NCBI RefSeq assembly: GCF_900188425.1
Contig: NZ_FZON01000008.1
Span: 1-64,000, forward strand
Source of the DNA: Antarctobacter heliothermus
GTDB lineage: Bacteria > Pseudomonadota > Alphaproteobacteria > Rhodobacterales > Rhodobacteraceae
Direction of reading: 5' to 3'
DNA: 64,000 bases
Of this stretch, positions 33,918-43,380 are shown in pieces (the stretch's first letter is position 1; each line of letters opens with the position of its first letter). The notes beneath the pieces were generated by a model. The model was given only the letters and a program-made list of their open reading frames with translations, made no database searches and was not told where the DNA came from. The translations under genes were made by a program, and so were the position numbers.

Positions 33918-34649
33918 CTATTGTGGCAAGTCCTGACGATTGAATAAACGACCAAGCATTCCGCCGGCCGGTTTTTGCGTCGGTGTCGTTTTGCGCGGCG
34001 CAGTTGCCTTGCTCAGGGTCGCAATCCGGTCCTTGACCCGCGTGATCATGGCCTCGCCCTGATCACCTGCCAAGGCACTGCCGCGCGGCGCATACAATGC
34101 CAAGCCGACCATCCTGTCGCCTTGCAGAAAGGCTGCCCGCCAATAGCGCGGATCGCTGCCCTCAAACATGCCATCGCCGCCGTCCGCAAGATGCGCGGTC
34201 ACCCGCCCTGACGACGCATTGCCATCCAGCAGAACCGCATTTGCCGCCTGCGCAAGCGCCTTTGGCGTCGGCAAATCAGTGCTGTCGCCGCGCGGGCCGA
34301 CCGTAACCGTCACCAGCATCGGCACCACAGGGCGTCCCGCCTTGCCGCCGCTCAGGATATAACAGGAGGCAATCAGCGCGAAACCGCGTTCCGGTGCGCT
34401 CCGTCGGGTCGAGGGGTCAACACAATAGCCATCAGGCCCGGCAACGGTCACATCGCCGCCCGCCAGACTGGCTCGCGCCAGCGGGGCCTTTCGTCGTCCT
34501 GCAGCAGGGCCGCTGCGCGCGAAAAACGCCGCCAACCCGTCGCGTGCCTCGGTCTCGGCCCGATCCGGGTTGGATTGGGGCACACCGCCCAGACATCCCG
34601 AGACCAGAAGCACGCCGGCGGCGCACAACAGCTTGCGCACCGCCACCAT
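33918..34649 (-). CDS. Predicted lipoprotein
   Basis: The 243-residue product has a lipoprotein signal: MVAVRKLLCAAGVLLVSGC, with the lipobox LVSG-Cys at residue 19. The mature part is unrecognised; it has GYCVDPSTRRS and a Pro/Lys/Thr-rich C-terminus. It should be anchored to a membrane facing the periplasm. The start lies three bases after the ilvD stop, so it is likely read from the ilvD transcript. Confidence 0.8.
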   Translation of the reverse strand: MVAVRKLLCAAGVLLVSGCLGGVPQSNPDRAETEARDGLAAFFARSGPAAGRRKAPLARASLAGGDVTVAGPDGYCVDPSTRRSAPERGFALIASCYILSGGKAGRPVVPMLVTVTVGPRGDSTDLPTPKALAQAANAVLLDGNASSGRVTAHLADGGDGMFEGSDPRYWRAAFLQGDRMVGLALYAPRGSALAGDQGEAMITRVKDRIATLSKATAPRKTTPTQKPAGGMLGRLFNRQDLPQ

Positions 34650-34652
34650 GGG

Positions 34653-36386
34653 TCAGAGATCCGCGTAGACGTGCTTTTCCTCGGCCCCGCCCGGATGCGT
34701 GACGGCACCCTTGTAGGTCTCGCCCACCAGTTGCGCATATTTCCACAGCGCACCGGAGGCATAGATGGTGTCCCTCGGACCGGCCCAGGCCTCTTTGCGC
34801 TTGGCCAGATCCTCATCGCTGAGGTTGACCGAAATCTCGCCGGTGATCGCGTCGATGGTGATCATGTCGCCATCCGCGATCAATGCAATCGGCCCGCCAT
34901 GCGCCGCCTCCGGACCGACGTGGCCGACACAGAAGCCGCGTGTCGCGCCAGAGAACCGGCCATCGGTGATCAGCGCCACCTTCTTGCCCATGCCCTGTCC
35001 GGACAGGGCCGACGTGGTGGACAGCATTTCACGCATGCCGGGGCCACCGGCGGGGCCTTCGTTGCGGATCACGATGACATCGCCTTCGCGGTAGGCGCGC
35101 ATCTTGACCGCCTCAAAGGCGTCCTCTTCGCATTCGAACACCCGCGCCGGGCCGGTGAACACCTGATCCTCGGCCGCGATCCCCGCAACCTTTACGATGG
35201 CGCCCTGCGGTGCAAGGTTGCCCTTCAGGCCCACAACACCGCCGGTCTTCGTGATCGGCTTGTCGACAGGGTAGATGACCTTGCCGTCTGCCTCACGTTC
35301 GATCATGTCCAGCTCTTCACCAATCGCACGGCCGCTGGCGGTCATGCAGTCCTCGTGGATCAGACCGGCGCGACGCAGTTCCTTCATCACGACGGGCACG
35401 CCGCCGACCTCATACAGATCCTTGGCGACATAATTGCCGCCCGGCTTGAGATCGACGAAATAGGGCGTGTCGCGGAAGATGTCGCAAACATCGTCGAGGA
35501 AGAACTCCAGCCCCGCCTCATGGGCGATGGCAGGCAGGTGCAGGCCCGCATTGGTCGACCCGCCGGTGCAGGCGACAACCCGCGCGGCGTTTTCCAGGCT
35601 CTTGCGGGTGACGATGTCACGCGCGCGGATGTTCTGCTCCAGCAGGTGCATCACGGCAATGCCTGACGCGGTGCCATAGGCATCCCGGCTTTCATACGGG
35701 GCAGGCGCACCGGACGAATTCATCAGCGCAAGACCGATCGCCTCAGAGACGCAGGCCATCGTGTTGGCAGTGAACTGGCCACCACAGGCCCCCGCGCTGG
35801 GGCAGGCCGCCTTTTCGATGGCGCGCAGCTCTTCGTCGCTGTTGGCGCCTGCCTGATGACGGCCAACCGCCTCAAACACGTCCTGAACGGTGATATCCTT
35901 GCCCTTGTACTTGCCGGGGACGATGGAGCCACCGTAAATAAAGACCGACGGCACGTTCAGACGCACCATGGACATCATCATCCCTGGCAGCGACTTGTCG
36001 CAGCCCGCCAGACCGACGATGGCGTCATAGCAATGGCCGCGCATGGTCAGCTCGACCGTGTCGGCAATAGCCTCACGCGATGCCAACGAAGAGCGCATGC
36101 CCTCATGGCCCATCGCGATGCCGTCCGTCACGGTGATGGTGGTGAATTCACGCGGCGTGCCGCTGGCTTCCTTGACGCCCAGCTTGACCGCCTGCGCCTG
36201 CCGGTTCAGCGAGATGTTGCAGGGCGCGGCCTCATTCCAGCAGGTCGCCACGCCGACCAACGGCTGATGGATCTCATCCTCGGACAGGCCCATGGCGTAC
36301 AAGAAAGAGCGATGCGGCGCCCGCTCCGGTCCCTCGGTCACATGACGGCTGGGCATTTTGGTCTTGTCGAATGGACGCTTGAGCAT
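34653..36386 (-). CDS. ilvD: Dihydroxy-acid dehydratase
   Basis: It makes the 2-keto acids of valine, leucine and isoleucine synthesis from dihydroxy acids, using an Fe-S cluster. The 577-residue product has the three conserved cysteines in [27 protein letters not shown] and [17 protein letters not shown]. The start [14 protein letters not shown] follows GGGAGGAG; a longer upstream frame was rejected. A lipoprotein gene follows after three bases. Upstream begins the AT-rich patch. Confidence 0.97.
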   Translation of the reverse strand: MLKRPFDKTKMPSRHVTEGPERAPHRSFLYAMGLSEDEIHQPLVGVATCWNEAAPCNISLNRQAQAVKLGVKEASGTPREFTTITVTDGIAMGHEGMRSSLASREAIADTVELTMRGHCYDAIVGLAGCDKSLPGMMMSMVRLNVPSVFIYGGSIVPGKYKGKDITVQDVFEAVGRHQAGANSDEELRAIEKAACPSAGACGGQFTANTMACVSEAIGLALMNSSGAPAPYESRDAYGTASGIAVMHLLEQNIRARDIVTRKSLENAARVVACTGGSTNAGLHLPAIAHEAGLEFFLDDVCDIFRDTPYFVDLKPGGNYVAKDLYEVGGVPVVMKELRRAGLIHEDCMTASGRAIGEELDMIEREADGKVIYPVDKPITKTGGVVGLKGNLAPQGAIVKVAGIAAEDQVFTGPARVFECEEDAFEAVKMRAYREGDVIVIRNEGPAGGPGMREMLSTTSALSGQGMGKKVALITDGRFSGATRGFCVGHVGPEAAHGGPIALIADGDMITIDAITGEISVNLSDEDLAKRKEAWAGPRDTIYASGALWKYAQLVGETYKGAVTHPGGAEEKHVYADL

Positions 36387-36605
36387 CGGACTGGCTCCTC
36401 CCGCAGAATGGCTTTGCCTTGGAATAGCGAAGCGCCGGGGGACGCACAAGCGTCTAGCGTCACATGGTATACCAAGGTTTCGGGCGCGGTGGGGCGGACG
36501 GTAAGTCGAGCGATTTCAGCGAAGAAGCCGGGTGGGATCAAAAAGACGCTCAAAGAATCATGAAGCAGTCAAGATAAAAGCCACGCACGATCTCGTCCGG
36601 AATAT

Positions 36606-37325
36606 TCAAGAATTGTACAACTCAACAGCCTTTGCTGATATGGCACTCGCCATAATAATAACCGCCATCGCCCCACTGAGAAAAACATCTTTCGTTATCA
36701 TGCTAATACCATCAATACTACTCATATTTACCGCGGCAATTACGAAAATTAGCGGTATTACGACTGTCAAATTTGAGTACACAAGCAAAAGTAGGGATTT
36801 TCTGCGGCCATATTCAAAATCGGAAATTACCTCAGTCGCGACACCAGATTTAGGAAGGGGATAAAATGCCAAGATTGAGTTCAATATTGCGTAAGCGAAA
36901 ATTGGAATCATAGTGCAATAGACAAACCCCCCCTTCAGGAAGCTCTCCACCCAAAACCCCAATGAAGGGGCGGTCAATTTTTCAAAATTGAACATGTCTG
37001 TCTTAAAAGCAAACACTTTACAAAAAACCAAAATAGCGAGCGCGCCACTCACCCAAACTACTCCTCGGTTCACGACACCTACCAGCATTAAAAAGCGGCT
37101 ATTCGTTCTTTCTGCTAGAGATAATTGGTGGTGCCAGATATCGCCACCTGACATGACAAGCGCCCATAGAGATAGCCCCTTACATAAATCCACAATTCCC
37201 GTCAAAGAAATTCCGGCGCCGCGTTGCCCATTCAACCAGTGAACGCCCAAGAGCAGTACGCCATAACGAAGCAACCAGACGATAGTATAAATAAAGATTC
37301 TGACAGTCGGCGACGAAGTCAGCAT
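36606..37325 (-). CDS. Unknown membrane protein in AT-rich patch
   Basis: The 239-residue product is hydrophobic, with about five membrane segments (for example TVRIFIYTIVWLLRYGVLLL, VVWVSGALAILVFCKVFAF, YCTMIPIFAYAILNSILAF, NLTVVIPLIFVIAAV). The start ATG 37325 has TTGGAG eight bases before it. Base composition is clearly more AT-rich than the surrounding genes, and I recognise no family. This suggests recent acquisition. Confidence 0.65.
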   Translation of the reverse strand: MLTSSPTVRIFIYTIVWLLRYGVLLLGVHWLNGQRGAGISLTGIVDLCKGLSLWALVMSGGDIWHHQLSLAERTNSRFLMLVGVVNRGVVWVSGALAILVFCKVFAFKTDMFNFEKLTAPSLGFWVESFLKGGFVYCTMIPIFAYAILNSILAFYPLPKSGVATEVISDFEYGRRKSLLLLVYSNLTVVIPLIFVIAAVNMSSIDGISMITKDVFLSGAMAVIIMASAISAKAVELYNS

Positions 37326-37527
37326 CGCAATCTCCAAGCTTCCACCCAGTTACTATTTTAATCCAACAAAGGTTGCAAGCCCCTTTCAACCCCCTAGCCG
37401 CCCAATTGTAACACTATTGCTCACCTCATTAGCTGACCAACTCTTAAAAGGGCAAATTTCTCCGATCTAACTCTTGCGCTCGAGGGGAATAAATGAGATT
37501 ATATTGCATTTACCGTAGGAGGAAGAG

Positions 37528-37794
37528 GTGGACCCCGCAATATCAGGTTACTTGGCCGTTGCGTGTGCTTTGGGCGCGATTTTAATGAATAAACTATTTA
37601 ACATGAGCAGCCGAACTGACAAAGTCGATCCAGAAAGAAGCAGCTACCTATTTGAGGCGACTGTATCTCGACAACTTTGCCCAAGACTATCAGGAATATT
37701 GAAGGAGGGAGATCGCCTTGTCATCGTCGGAAATGACGCTGGCTATCCAAATACTGTCGCGGGCAATTATTGGATCGACAACGTTCGATCCTAG
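37528..37794 (+). CDS. Unknown small protein with N-terminal membrane segment
   Basis: The 88-residue product starts at GTG directly behind a very strong site (TAGGAGGAAGAG). It has a hydrophobic N-terminus (AISGYLAVACALGAILMNKL) and a soluble tail ending NYWIDNVRS. No family is recognised. It lies in the AT-rich patch, 12 bases before the next gene in the same direction. Confidence 0.6.
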   Translation: MDPAISGYLAVACALGAILMNKLFNMSSRTDKVDPERSSYLFEATVSRQLCPRLSGILKEGDRLVIVGNDAGYPNTVAGNYWIDNVRS

Positions 37795-37806
37795 CTTACA
37801 ACGGGT

Positions 37807-38187
37807 GTGATAATTGATTATTTGATTATTTCAGTAACACCAAACGACTGCCCTAGTCTAGTTGCTTTATCCAACGAATTTGACCGTTTAAGTCTGCGTT
37901 TCGTTTGTGAAGCTGGCCCCCTGGAGCCAATAGAATGGGATGGACTGAGATCAATGAAGCACACGCATCCTACCTTTGCAATGGATCCAAACAGCGTTAT
38001 TAAAGCCATTTGGTTTGAAAGCTATCATCAAGACAAGTCTCACATTGCTCGATCTGTTTACTATTACTATGGCGAAGATGCAGCACGACCGAATCGCGCC
38101 TCGGCATACGTTGAAGCAACACAACACCTAATTCAAAGGATACCAGTTCATCGGGTGGCACCTGGAGAGCCATTGCTTGTAGCCTGA
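37807..38187 (+). CDS. Unknown protein in AT-rich patch
   Basis: The 126-residue product starts at GTG with a poor ribosome binding site, so translation may be coupled to the gene 12 bases upstream. It begins MIIDYLIISVTPNDCPSLVA and contains a Tyr-rich stretch (SVYYYYGEDA). No membrane segment and no recognised family. Codon use is AT-rich like its two neighbours. Confidence 0.55.
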   Translation: MIIDYLIISVTPNDCPSLVALSNEFDRLSLRFVCEAGPLEPIEWDGLRSMKHTHPTFAMDPNSVIKAIWFESYHQDKSHIARSVYYYYGEDAARPNRASAYVEATQHLIQRIPVHRVAPGEPLLVA

Positions 38188-38288
38188 TAGGTTATTGGAA
38201 TCTCATATGCTCGCTTAGGTTTAAACCGTTTCCACTCATGCGGTTCCCTAGCTTTGGAACAATGACATCACAATAAACGACATGAGTT

Positions 38289-39263
38289 CTATCCGCTTCC
38301 GATCAAGGCCCCCGCGGCAAAGACCAGCGCGCCACCAAGCACCACCTGAAAGGCGGCCCGCAGGAACGGCGTTTCCATGAATTTGTTTTGGATCCAGGCA
38401 ATCGCCCAGAGTTCGATAAAGACAACGACCAACGCGATGGTTGTCGCGGTCCAGAAATGCGGGATCAGATAGGGCAGCGCGTGCCCCAGCCCGCCCACCG
38501 TCGTCATCACCCCCGCCGCGATACCGCGTTTGGTCGGAGAACCACGCCCCGACAACTCGCCGTCGTCGGACGCCGCCTCGGTAAAGCCCATTGAAATGCC
38601 CGCGCCGACAGAGGCCGCGAGCCCGACAAGAAACGTGGTCCACGGGTCATGGGTGGCAAAGGCAGTTGCAAAGATCGGCGCAAGGGTCGACACCGAGCCA
38701 TCCATCAACCCTGCCAGACCCGGTTGCACCCAGGTCAGAAGGAATTGCCGCTTGGCACGGTCGTCCTCGCCGACCCGTGCCTCATCGCCCAAGTGTTCCT
38801 GTTCCAGTCGGCGCGCTTCATCCTGATGTTTCGCCTCCATCGCCGCCAGGTCGCCCAACAGCTTGCGGGTGTCCGCGTCCTGCGCGTTCTGAGCCGCCAT
38901 GTGGTAAAAGCGCTCTGCTTCCCGCTCCATGTTTTCGGCTTCTTCGCGGATCCGTTCCAATGACAGTGCCTCTGCCAGCCAGACCGGGCGACGAGCATAG
39001 AAGCCCGCCACATGTTCTCGACGGATCAACGGGATGACCTCTCCGAACCGGGTCTGGTGCAGGTCGATCAGGGCGCGGCGGTGGCCGTCTTCTTCAAGGG
39101 CCATCCCCTCAAAGACCTTCGCGGTGTCAGGATAATCTGCCCGCAAGCGTTCGGCGTAGCCGCGATAGATCCGTGCGTCGTCTTCTTCGGACGAAATGGC
39201 CAAGGCCAGGACTTCCTGCTCTGTCAGATCCCGAAACCGGCGACGACTTCCCATGTACAGCAT
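38289..39263 (-). CDS. mbfA: Membrane-bound ferritin/VIT1-type iron exporter MbfA
   Basis: In other alphaproteobacteria MbfA exports iron and protects against iron and peroxide stress. The 324-residue product has an N-terminal ferritin-like domain (EEDDARIYRGYAERL, ALEEDGHRRAL, EAERFYHMAA, MEAKHQDEARRLE) and a C-terminal VIT1/CCC1-like membrane domain of about five helices. AGAGGTGAAG precedes the ATG at 39263. A near-perfect Irr-type operator lies 14 bases upstream, the usual control for this gene. Confidence 0.92.
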   Translation of the reverse strand: MLYMGSRRRFRDLTEQEVLALAISSEEDDARIYRGYAERLRADYPDTAKVFEGMALEEDGHRRALIDLHQTRFGEVIPLIRREHVAGFYARRPVWLAEALSLERIREEAENMEREAERFYHMAAQNAQDADTRKLLGDLAAMEAKHQDEARRLEQEHLGDEARVGEDDRAKRQFLLTWVQPGLAGLMDGSVSTLAPIFATAFATHDPWTTFLVGLAASVGAGISMGFTEAASDDGELSGRGSPTKRGIAAGVMTTVGGLGHALPYLIPHFWTATTIALVVVFIELWAIAWIQNKFMETPFLRAAFQVVLGGALVFAAGALIGSG

Positions 39264-39277
39264 GGCTTCACCTCTTT

Positions 39278-39290
39278 TAGAATGGTTCTA
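39278..39290. promoter_or_regulatory. Irr box (iron control element) of mbfA
   Basis: TAGAA and TTCTA flank TGG, inside TTTTAGAATGGTTCTAGA. This matches the ICE motif bound by Irr in alphaproteobacteria. Lying just before the mbfA ribosome binding site, it would repress the gene when iron is low. Confidence 0.75.
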
Positions 39291-39395
39291 GACTAAGGAG
39301 TCCGACAAAAAGCTCAAGTCCGTAAGCGCGATCCTGTCCATTCTGCCGCAGGTGCACAATCGGTCTTGATTTTCGATCCGAAGCGTTCCAAATTA

Positions 39396-39414
39396 AAACT
39401 GAACAGTTCAGTTT
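39396..39414. promoter_or_regulatory. Perfect 19-bp palindrome, likely TetR operator
   Basis: AAACTGAACAGTTCAGTTT: nine-base arms around a single A. It lies 22 bases before the small secreted protein gene, which leads into the TetR gene, so it is probably that regulator's own operator. It could also touch the mbfA promoter about 110 bases away. Confidence 0.65.
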
Positions 39415-39435
39415 ACTTGTAGTCTGGAGCACATC

Positions 39436-39600
39436 ATGACCCGCTTTCTCCTGCCTCTCGTCACCGCCTGCGCCCTGCTTGCCGGGCCGAGCTATGCCGA
39501 TGTCGGTCCGGTCTTTTTGCCGGATTTCACCTTTCCGGCCCCGTCTCCGCAGCCGGACGTATCCACTCAGGGCTGCACGACAACGCATCCTTGCAAATGA
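39436..39600 (+). CDS. Small secreted protein, 54 residues
   Basis: The product has a signal peptide (MTRFLLPLVTACALLAGPSY, cleavage near AYADV) and a short Pro-rich tail with two cysteines (GCTTTHPCK). CTGGAG precedes the ATG. It lies between a palindromic operator and the TetR gene and is probably cotranscribed with the latter. No family is recognised. Confidence 0.6.
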   Translation: MTRFLLPLVTACALLAGPSYADVGPVFLPDFTFPAPSPQPDVSTQGCTTTHPCK

Positions 39601-39666
39601 CGTGGCGCATTTCTTGCCCAAACTGAACCGGGCGGTTTATAACTGCCTGGCAAGGGGAGGGCCGGA

Positions 39667-40281
39667 ATGTCCACACAGGCAACCGTCCGCAAAGGGCGCA
39701 AATTCGACCAGGTCATCGACGGCGCGCGCGAGATCTTTCTACGCGACGGTTTCGAGGGCGCCAGCGTCGATGAGATTGCCCGCGAGGCAGGCGTCTCCAA
39801 GGCGACCCTCTACAGCTATTTTCCCGACAAGCGCCTGCTGTTCATCGAGGTGGCCAGCGCGCAATGCGGGCGGCAGGCGGATGAGGCCGTGCTGTCGATC
39901 AACATGTCGCGCCCCCCGCGCGAAGTCCTGTCACAGGCCGGGCGCAAGTTCCTGAGCTTTCTCTACTCCGAGATGGGGCAGCGTATCTTCAAGATCTGCC
40001 TGTCGGAATCCGAACGCTTTCCCGATCTCGGACGCCAGTTCTATCAAAGCGGTCCGATGATCATGCGCCGGGTGATGGGGGACTACCTGTCCGCCGCCCG
40101 CGACCGGAACGAATTGCAGGTCGACGACATCGACCTTGCTGCCGACCAGTTCGCCGAACTGTGCAAGGCTGATCTGTGGCCAAAATTGCTGTTTGGCATC
40201 CAGACGACCGTGACCGAGGCAGAAATCGCGCGGGTAGTGGATGGTGCTGTCGACACCTTCATGGCACGTTACGGGGTGTGA
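39667..40281 (+). CDS. TetR-family transcriptional regulator
   Basis: This is a dimeric repressor. The 204-residue product has the TetR helix-turn-helix (ASVDEIAREAGVSKATLYSY, PDKRLLF) and a C-terminal ligand domain of the AefR-like type. GGGAGGG precedes the ATG. A perfect palindrome 250 bases upstream is the likely operator. The downstream gene is fghA, behind a hairpin. The ligand is unknown. Confidence 0.88.
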   Translation: MSTQATVRKGRKFDQVIDGAREIFLRDGFEGASVDEIAREAGVSKATLYSYFPDKRLLFIEVASAQCGRQADEAVLSINMSRPPREVLSQAGRKFLSFLYSEMGQRIFKICLSESERFPDLGRQFYQSGPMIMRRVMGDYLSAARDRNELQVDDIDLAADQFAELCKADLWPKLLFGIQTTVTEAEIARVVDGAVDTFMARYGV

Positions 40282-40287
40282 CATGCG

Positions 40288-40307
40288 CCCCGGCGGGCGC
40301 GCCGGGG
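40288..40307 (+). promoter_or_regulatory. Hairpin overlapping the fghA ribosome binding site
   Basis: CCCCGGCG and CGCCGGGG form a perfect 8-bp stem with loop GGCG. The 3' arm runs into GGGGAGA, the ribosome binding site of fghA. It may lower translation of fghA from read-through transcripts or act as a partial terminator after tetR. Confidence 0.45.
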
Positions 40308-40314
40308 AGAACTG

Positions 40315-41145
40315 ATGAAGACCGTTTCCGAGAATACCTGTTTTGGCGGTGTGCAAGGCGTGTACACGCACACGTCCGAAACCTGCGTCTGCGACATGAC
40401 CTTTGGCCTGTTCCTGCCCGAAGAGGCGACATATGGCCCGGTCCCGGTGTTGTGGTATCTGTCAGGCCTGACCTGCACGCATGAGAATGCCGTGGTCAAG
40501 GCCGGCGCACAGGGCTGGGCGGCCGAACAGGGCATCGCGCTGATTTTCCCCGATACCTCGCCCCGTGGCGAAGATGTGGCCGATGATGAGGCCTATGATC
40601 TGGGCAAGGGCGCAGGGTTTTACGTCAACGCCACTCAAGACCCTTGGAAACCGCATTTCCGCATGTGGGACTATATCGCCGACGAACTGCCCGCGCTGGT
40701 GGCCGAGCATTTCGCGCTCGACATGGACCGGCAGGCGATCACAGGGCACTCCATGGGGGGGCACGGTGCGCTGACTCTGGCGATGGGCCTGTCGGGACGT
40801 TTTGTGTCCGCCTCCGCTTTTGCGCCCATCGCCCATCCGACCGACAGCGATTGGGGACGCAAGCAGCTTGGGGCCTATCTGGGGGATGACGTCTCCACAT
40901 GGCAGCCACATGATTCCACACTGTTGATGCGCGACAAAGGCTTTGACGGACCGGTCCTGATCGACCAGGGCGCCAACGATCAGTTCCTTGACCTGCTGAA
41001 GCCCGAGGCGCTGGCAGAGGCCATGGCCGCCCGCCGTCAGGACGGCAGCTTTCGGATGCAAAAGGGCTATGACCACAGCTATTTCTTTGTCTCAACCTTC
41101 ATGGAGGACCATGTTGGTTTTCATGCCGAAGCGCTCCATGCGTAA
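40315..41145 (+). CDS. fghA: S-formylglutathione hydrolase
   Basis: It hydrolyses S-formylglutathione to formate and glutathione, the second step of glutathione-dependent formaldehyde removal. The 276-residue esterase has the nucleophile motif GHSMGGHGAL, the Asp in DQGANDQFLD and the His in GYDHSYFF. Its partner adhC lies at 59.2-60.3 kb. In many relatives the two are adjacent; here they are about 18 kb apart. The ribosome binding site sits at the foot of a hairpin. Confidence 0.95.
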   Translation: MKTVSENTCFGGVQGVYTHTSETCVCDMTFGLFLPEEATYGPVPVLWYLSGLTCTHENAVVKAGAQGWAAEQGIALIFPDTSPRGEDVADDEAYDLGKGAGFYVNATQDPWKPHFRMWDYIADELPALVAEHFALDMDRQAITGHSMGGHGALTLAMGLSGRFVSASAFAPIAHPTDSDWGRKQLGAYLGDDVSTWQPHDSTLLMRDKGFDGPVLIDQGANDQFLDLLKPEALAEAMAARRQDGSFRMQKGYDHSYFFVSTFMEDHVGFHAEALHA

Positions 41146-41149
41146 TCCC

Positions 41150-41204
41150 GCCCCGGGCCCGACCCGGGATCTCATGACAAGAGGCCGGTCAGGCCCGGGA
41201 CGCG
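41150..41204 (+). repeat. Intergenic repeat, family B copy 1
   Basis: CCCGGGC at 41152 and GCCCGGG at 41193 bound an element with CTCATG and AGAGGCC in the middle. It resembles the element at 63164-63230 in order and spacing. Similar CCCGGG-ended elements are scattered in Rhodobacteraceae genomes, as I recall. Confidence 0.55.
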
Positions 41205-41211
41205 TGCCGCA

Positions 41212-41664
41212 ATGACCCTCTATGTCGATGCGGACGCCTGCCCGGTCAAGGCAGAGGCCGAAACCGTCGCCACTCGTCACAAGGTGCCGATGATCCTTGT
41301 GGCCAACGGCGGCCTGCGGCCACCGCGCAACCCTCTTGTGTCATTGCAAATCGTGCCGGACGGCCCCGATGTGGCCGACATGTGGATTGCAGAACGCGCG
41401 GGCAAGGGCGACGTGGTCATCACCGCTGACATTCCGCTGGCCGCAAAATGCGTGGCGGCGGGGGCGCTGGTACTGCGACACGACGGCAGCGCCCTGACAG
41501 AGGCCAACATCGGCCAGCAACTGGCCATGCGCGATCTCATGACCGATCTGCGCGCCGCCGATCCCTTTCGCCAAGGCTCTGGCAAGGGGTTTACAAAGGC
41601 CGACCGCAGCCGTTTCCTCGACGCGCTGGAGCGGACCCTCAGACAGGCAGGAAAGACAGTATGA
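41212..41664 (+). CDS. YaiI/YqxD family protein (UPF0178, DUF188)
   Basis: The 150-residue product begins [20 protein letters not shown] and has the conserved [12 protein letters not shown] segment of the DUF188 family, which has a PIN-like fold and no firmly known function. The stop overlaps the next start (ATGA), so it is coupled to the HAD hydrolase gene. Confidence 0.9.
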   Translation: MTLYVDADACPVKAEAETVATRHKVPMILVANGGLRPPRNPLVSLQIVPDGPDVADMWIAERAGKGDVVITADIPLAAKCVAAGALVLRHDGSALTEANIGQQLAMRDLMTDLRAADPFRQGSGKGFTKADRSRFLDALERTLRQAGKTV

Positions 41665-42281
41665 CCATCAAGGCGGTGATCTTCGACATCGGCAATGTGC
41701 TGATCGAATGGCAACCGGAACGCTACTATGACGCCAAGGTGGGTGAGGATCGTCGCCGCGCCATGTTTGCCCAGCTTGACCTGCACGGCATGAACGACAT
41801 CGTCGACCGGGGCGGCGACTTCCGGCAAACGATCTATGACTGGGCCGACAAGACGCCCGAATGGGCCGATGAAATCCGCCTCTGGCACGACGACTGGCTG
41901 GAGATGGCAAAACCCGCCATCCCCCGATCTGTCCGCCTGCTGCGCGCGCTGCGGGCGCAGGGCATTCCGGTCCATGCGTTGACCAACTTTGGCATCGGCA
42001 CATGGGCCATCGCCACCCCGGCCTATGATTTCCTCAACGAATTCGACCACGTCTTTGTCAGCGGCCACATGGGCGTCATCAAGCCTGAACAGCGCATCTA
42101 CGAGATGGTCGAAGATAAGCTGAACTTGCCGGGTGAGGCGCTGATCTTCACCGACGACCGCGCCGACAACATCGACGCGGCCAAGGCGCGCGGCTGGCAC
42201 ACCCATCACTTCACCGGACCGGACCGCTGGGCACAGCGCTTGGTGGATGAGGGGCTACTGACACAGGAGCAGGCGCAATGA
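41661..42281 (+). CDS. HAD-family hydrolase
   Basis: This is a haloacid dehalogenase-type phosphatase. The 206-residue product has motif I ([12 protein letters not shown], with Asp as nucleophile), a cap domain, motif II (HALTNFG), motif III Lys ([11 protein letters not shown]) and motif IV (IFTDDRADN). It belongs to the FMN/glucose-1-phosphatase-like branch. ATGA overlaps link it to both neighbours. The substrate is unknown. Confidence 0.88.
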   Translation: MTIKAVIFDIGNVLIEWQPERYYDAKVGEDRRRAMFAQLDLHGMNDIVDRGGDFRQTIYDWADKTPEWADEIRLWHDDWLEMAKPAIPRSVRLLRALRAQGIPVHALTNFGIGTWAIATPAYDFLNEFDHVFVSGHMGVIKPEQRIYEMVEDKLNLPGEALIFTDDRADNIDAAKARGWHTHHFTGPDRWAQRLVDEGLLTQEQAQ

Positions 42282-43201
42282 CCACCATCATTCCATTCGA
42301 CGAAGGTGAGAAAAACCTCGACTGGCTGGCGTTGTGCCGCGCCATTGACGCAGGCCACCAACGGCCCAAGGCCGAGATTGCCGATGTCTTTCTCTACCGC
42401 GGCAAGGACACGCTGCTGAACCGTTCTGCGTGGATCGACGGACTGGGGCTGGCGGTCAAGGCGGCCACGGTCTTTCCCGGCAACCCAGGCAAGGGCAAGC
42501 CGATGGTCGGCGGCGCAGTGAACCTGTTTGACGATACGGACGGCAGCCTGACGGCGGTGGTGGATTTCCACCTTGTGACCAAATGGAAAACCGCCGGAGA
42601 CAGCCTGTGCGCCGCGCTGAAACTTGCCCGCCCAGACAGCAAGCATATCCTGATCGTCGGCGCGGGCACCGTCGGCACCGCGCTGCACGCGGCCTATTCG
42701 GCAGGCTTCCCCGATGCAAAATTCACCGTCTGGAACCGCACTCCCGAAAAGGCCCGCGCCTTTGCCGAGACCCATGGCATCGACTGGGCCGAGGATCTCG
42801 AAACCGCCGTGCCCGCTGCGGATATCATCACCTCGGCCACCATGTCGACCGATCCGATCCTGCAAGGCGCATGGTTCCAGCCGGGACAACATATCGACCT
42901 GATCGGCGCCTATCGCCCCGACATGCGCGAGGCCGACGATACCGCACTCAAACGCGCAACCGTTTTTGTTGACAGCCATGACACAACGCTGGATCACATC
43001 GGTGAGCTAAAGATCCCGCTCGCCAATGGCACCATCACGAAGGCCGACATACAGGCCGACTACTACACGCCCGATGCCATGCGCCGCACCAGCGACGACC
43101 AGATCACCCTGTTCAAGAACGGCGGGGGTGCGCACCTGGACCTGATGTGCGCGCGCTACATCCTCGACGCCTGGCACGCCGCCAGCAGGTCACCCCTTTG
43201 A
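42278..43201 (+). CDS. Ornithine cyclodeaminase/mu-crystallin family protein
   Basis: The 307-residue NAD(P)-dependent enzyme has ILIVGAGTVGTALHAAY as the Rossmann motif, Lys-containing GLAVKAATVFPGNPGKGKP and VGGAVNLFDDTDGSLTAVVD (in parts), all typical of the family. Members act as ornithine cyclodeaminase, Delta1-pyrroline-2-carboxylate reductase or alanine dehydrogenase; the sequence does not settle which. It starts with a 4-bp overlap on the HAD gene. Confidence 0.85.
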   Translation: MTTIIPFDEGEKNLDWLALCRAIDAGHQRPKAEIADVFLYRGKDTLLNRSAWIDGLGLAVKAATVFPGNPGKGKPMVGGAVNLFDDTDGSLTAVVDFHLVTKWKTAGDSLCAALKLARPDSKHILIVGAGTVGTALHAAYSAGFPDAKFTVWNRTPEKARAFAETHGIDWAEDLETAVPAADIITSATMSTDPILQGAWFQPGQHIDLIGAYRPDMREADDTALKRATVFVDSHDTTLDHIGELKIPLANGTITKADIQADYYTPDAMRRTSDDQITLFKNGGGAHLDLMCARYILDAWHAASRSPL

Positions 43202-43380
43202 TCCAGCTGCTCTAGGGATCGCCGCCCGCCTGTCGGAAACACCGCCGCTTTGCGGCCGAAAGATCGCCCGACCGCGCCGGGGCCGGCACCACAAGACCAT
43301 CCCGGTATGAGGCCACCGAAGTCGCCGCTCTCATACAACAATCGGCGCGCAATCCCTGACGTCCTGACCGCACCCCAGGT

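Noticed and set aside
36464-36577. 37-codon frame starting [10 protein letters not shown] upstream of ilvD
   Set aside because: No ribosome binding site and no family. It spans the edge of the AT-rich patch and is probably chance.
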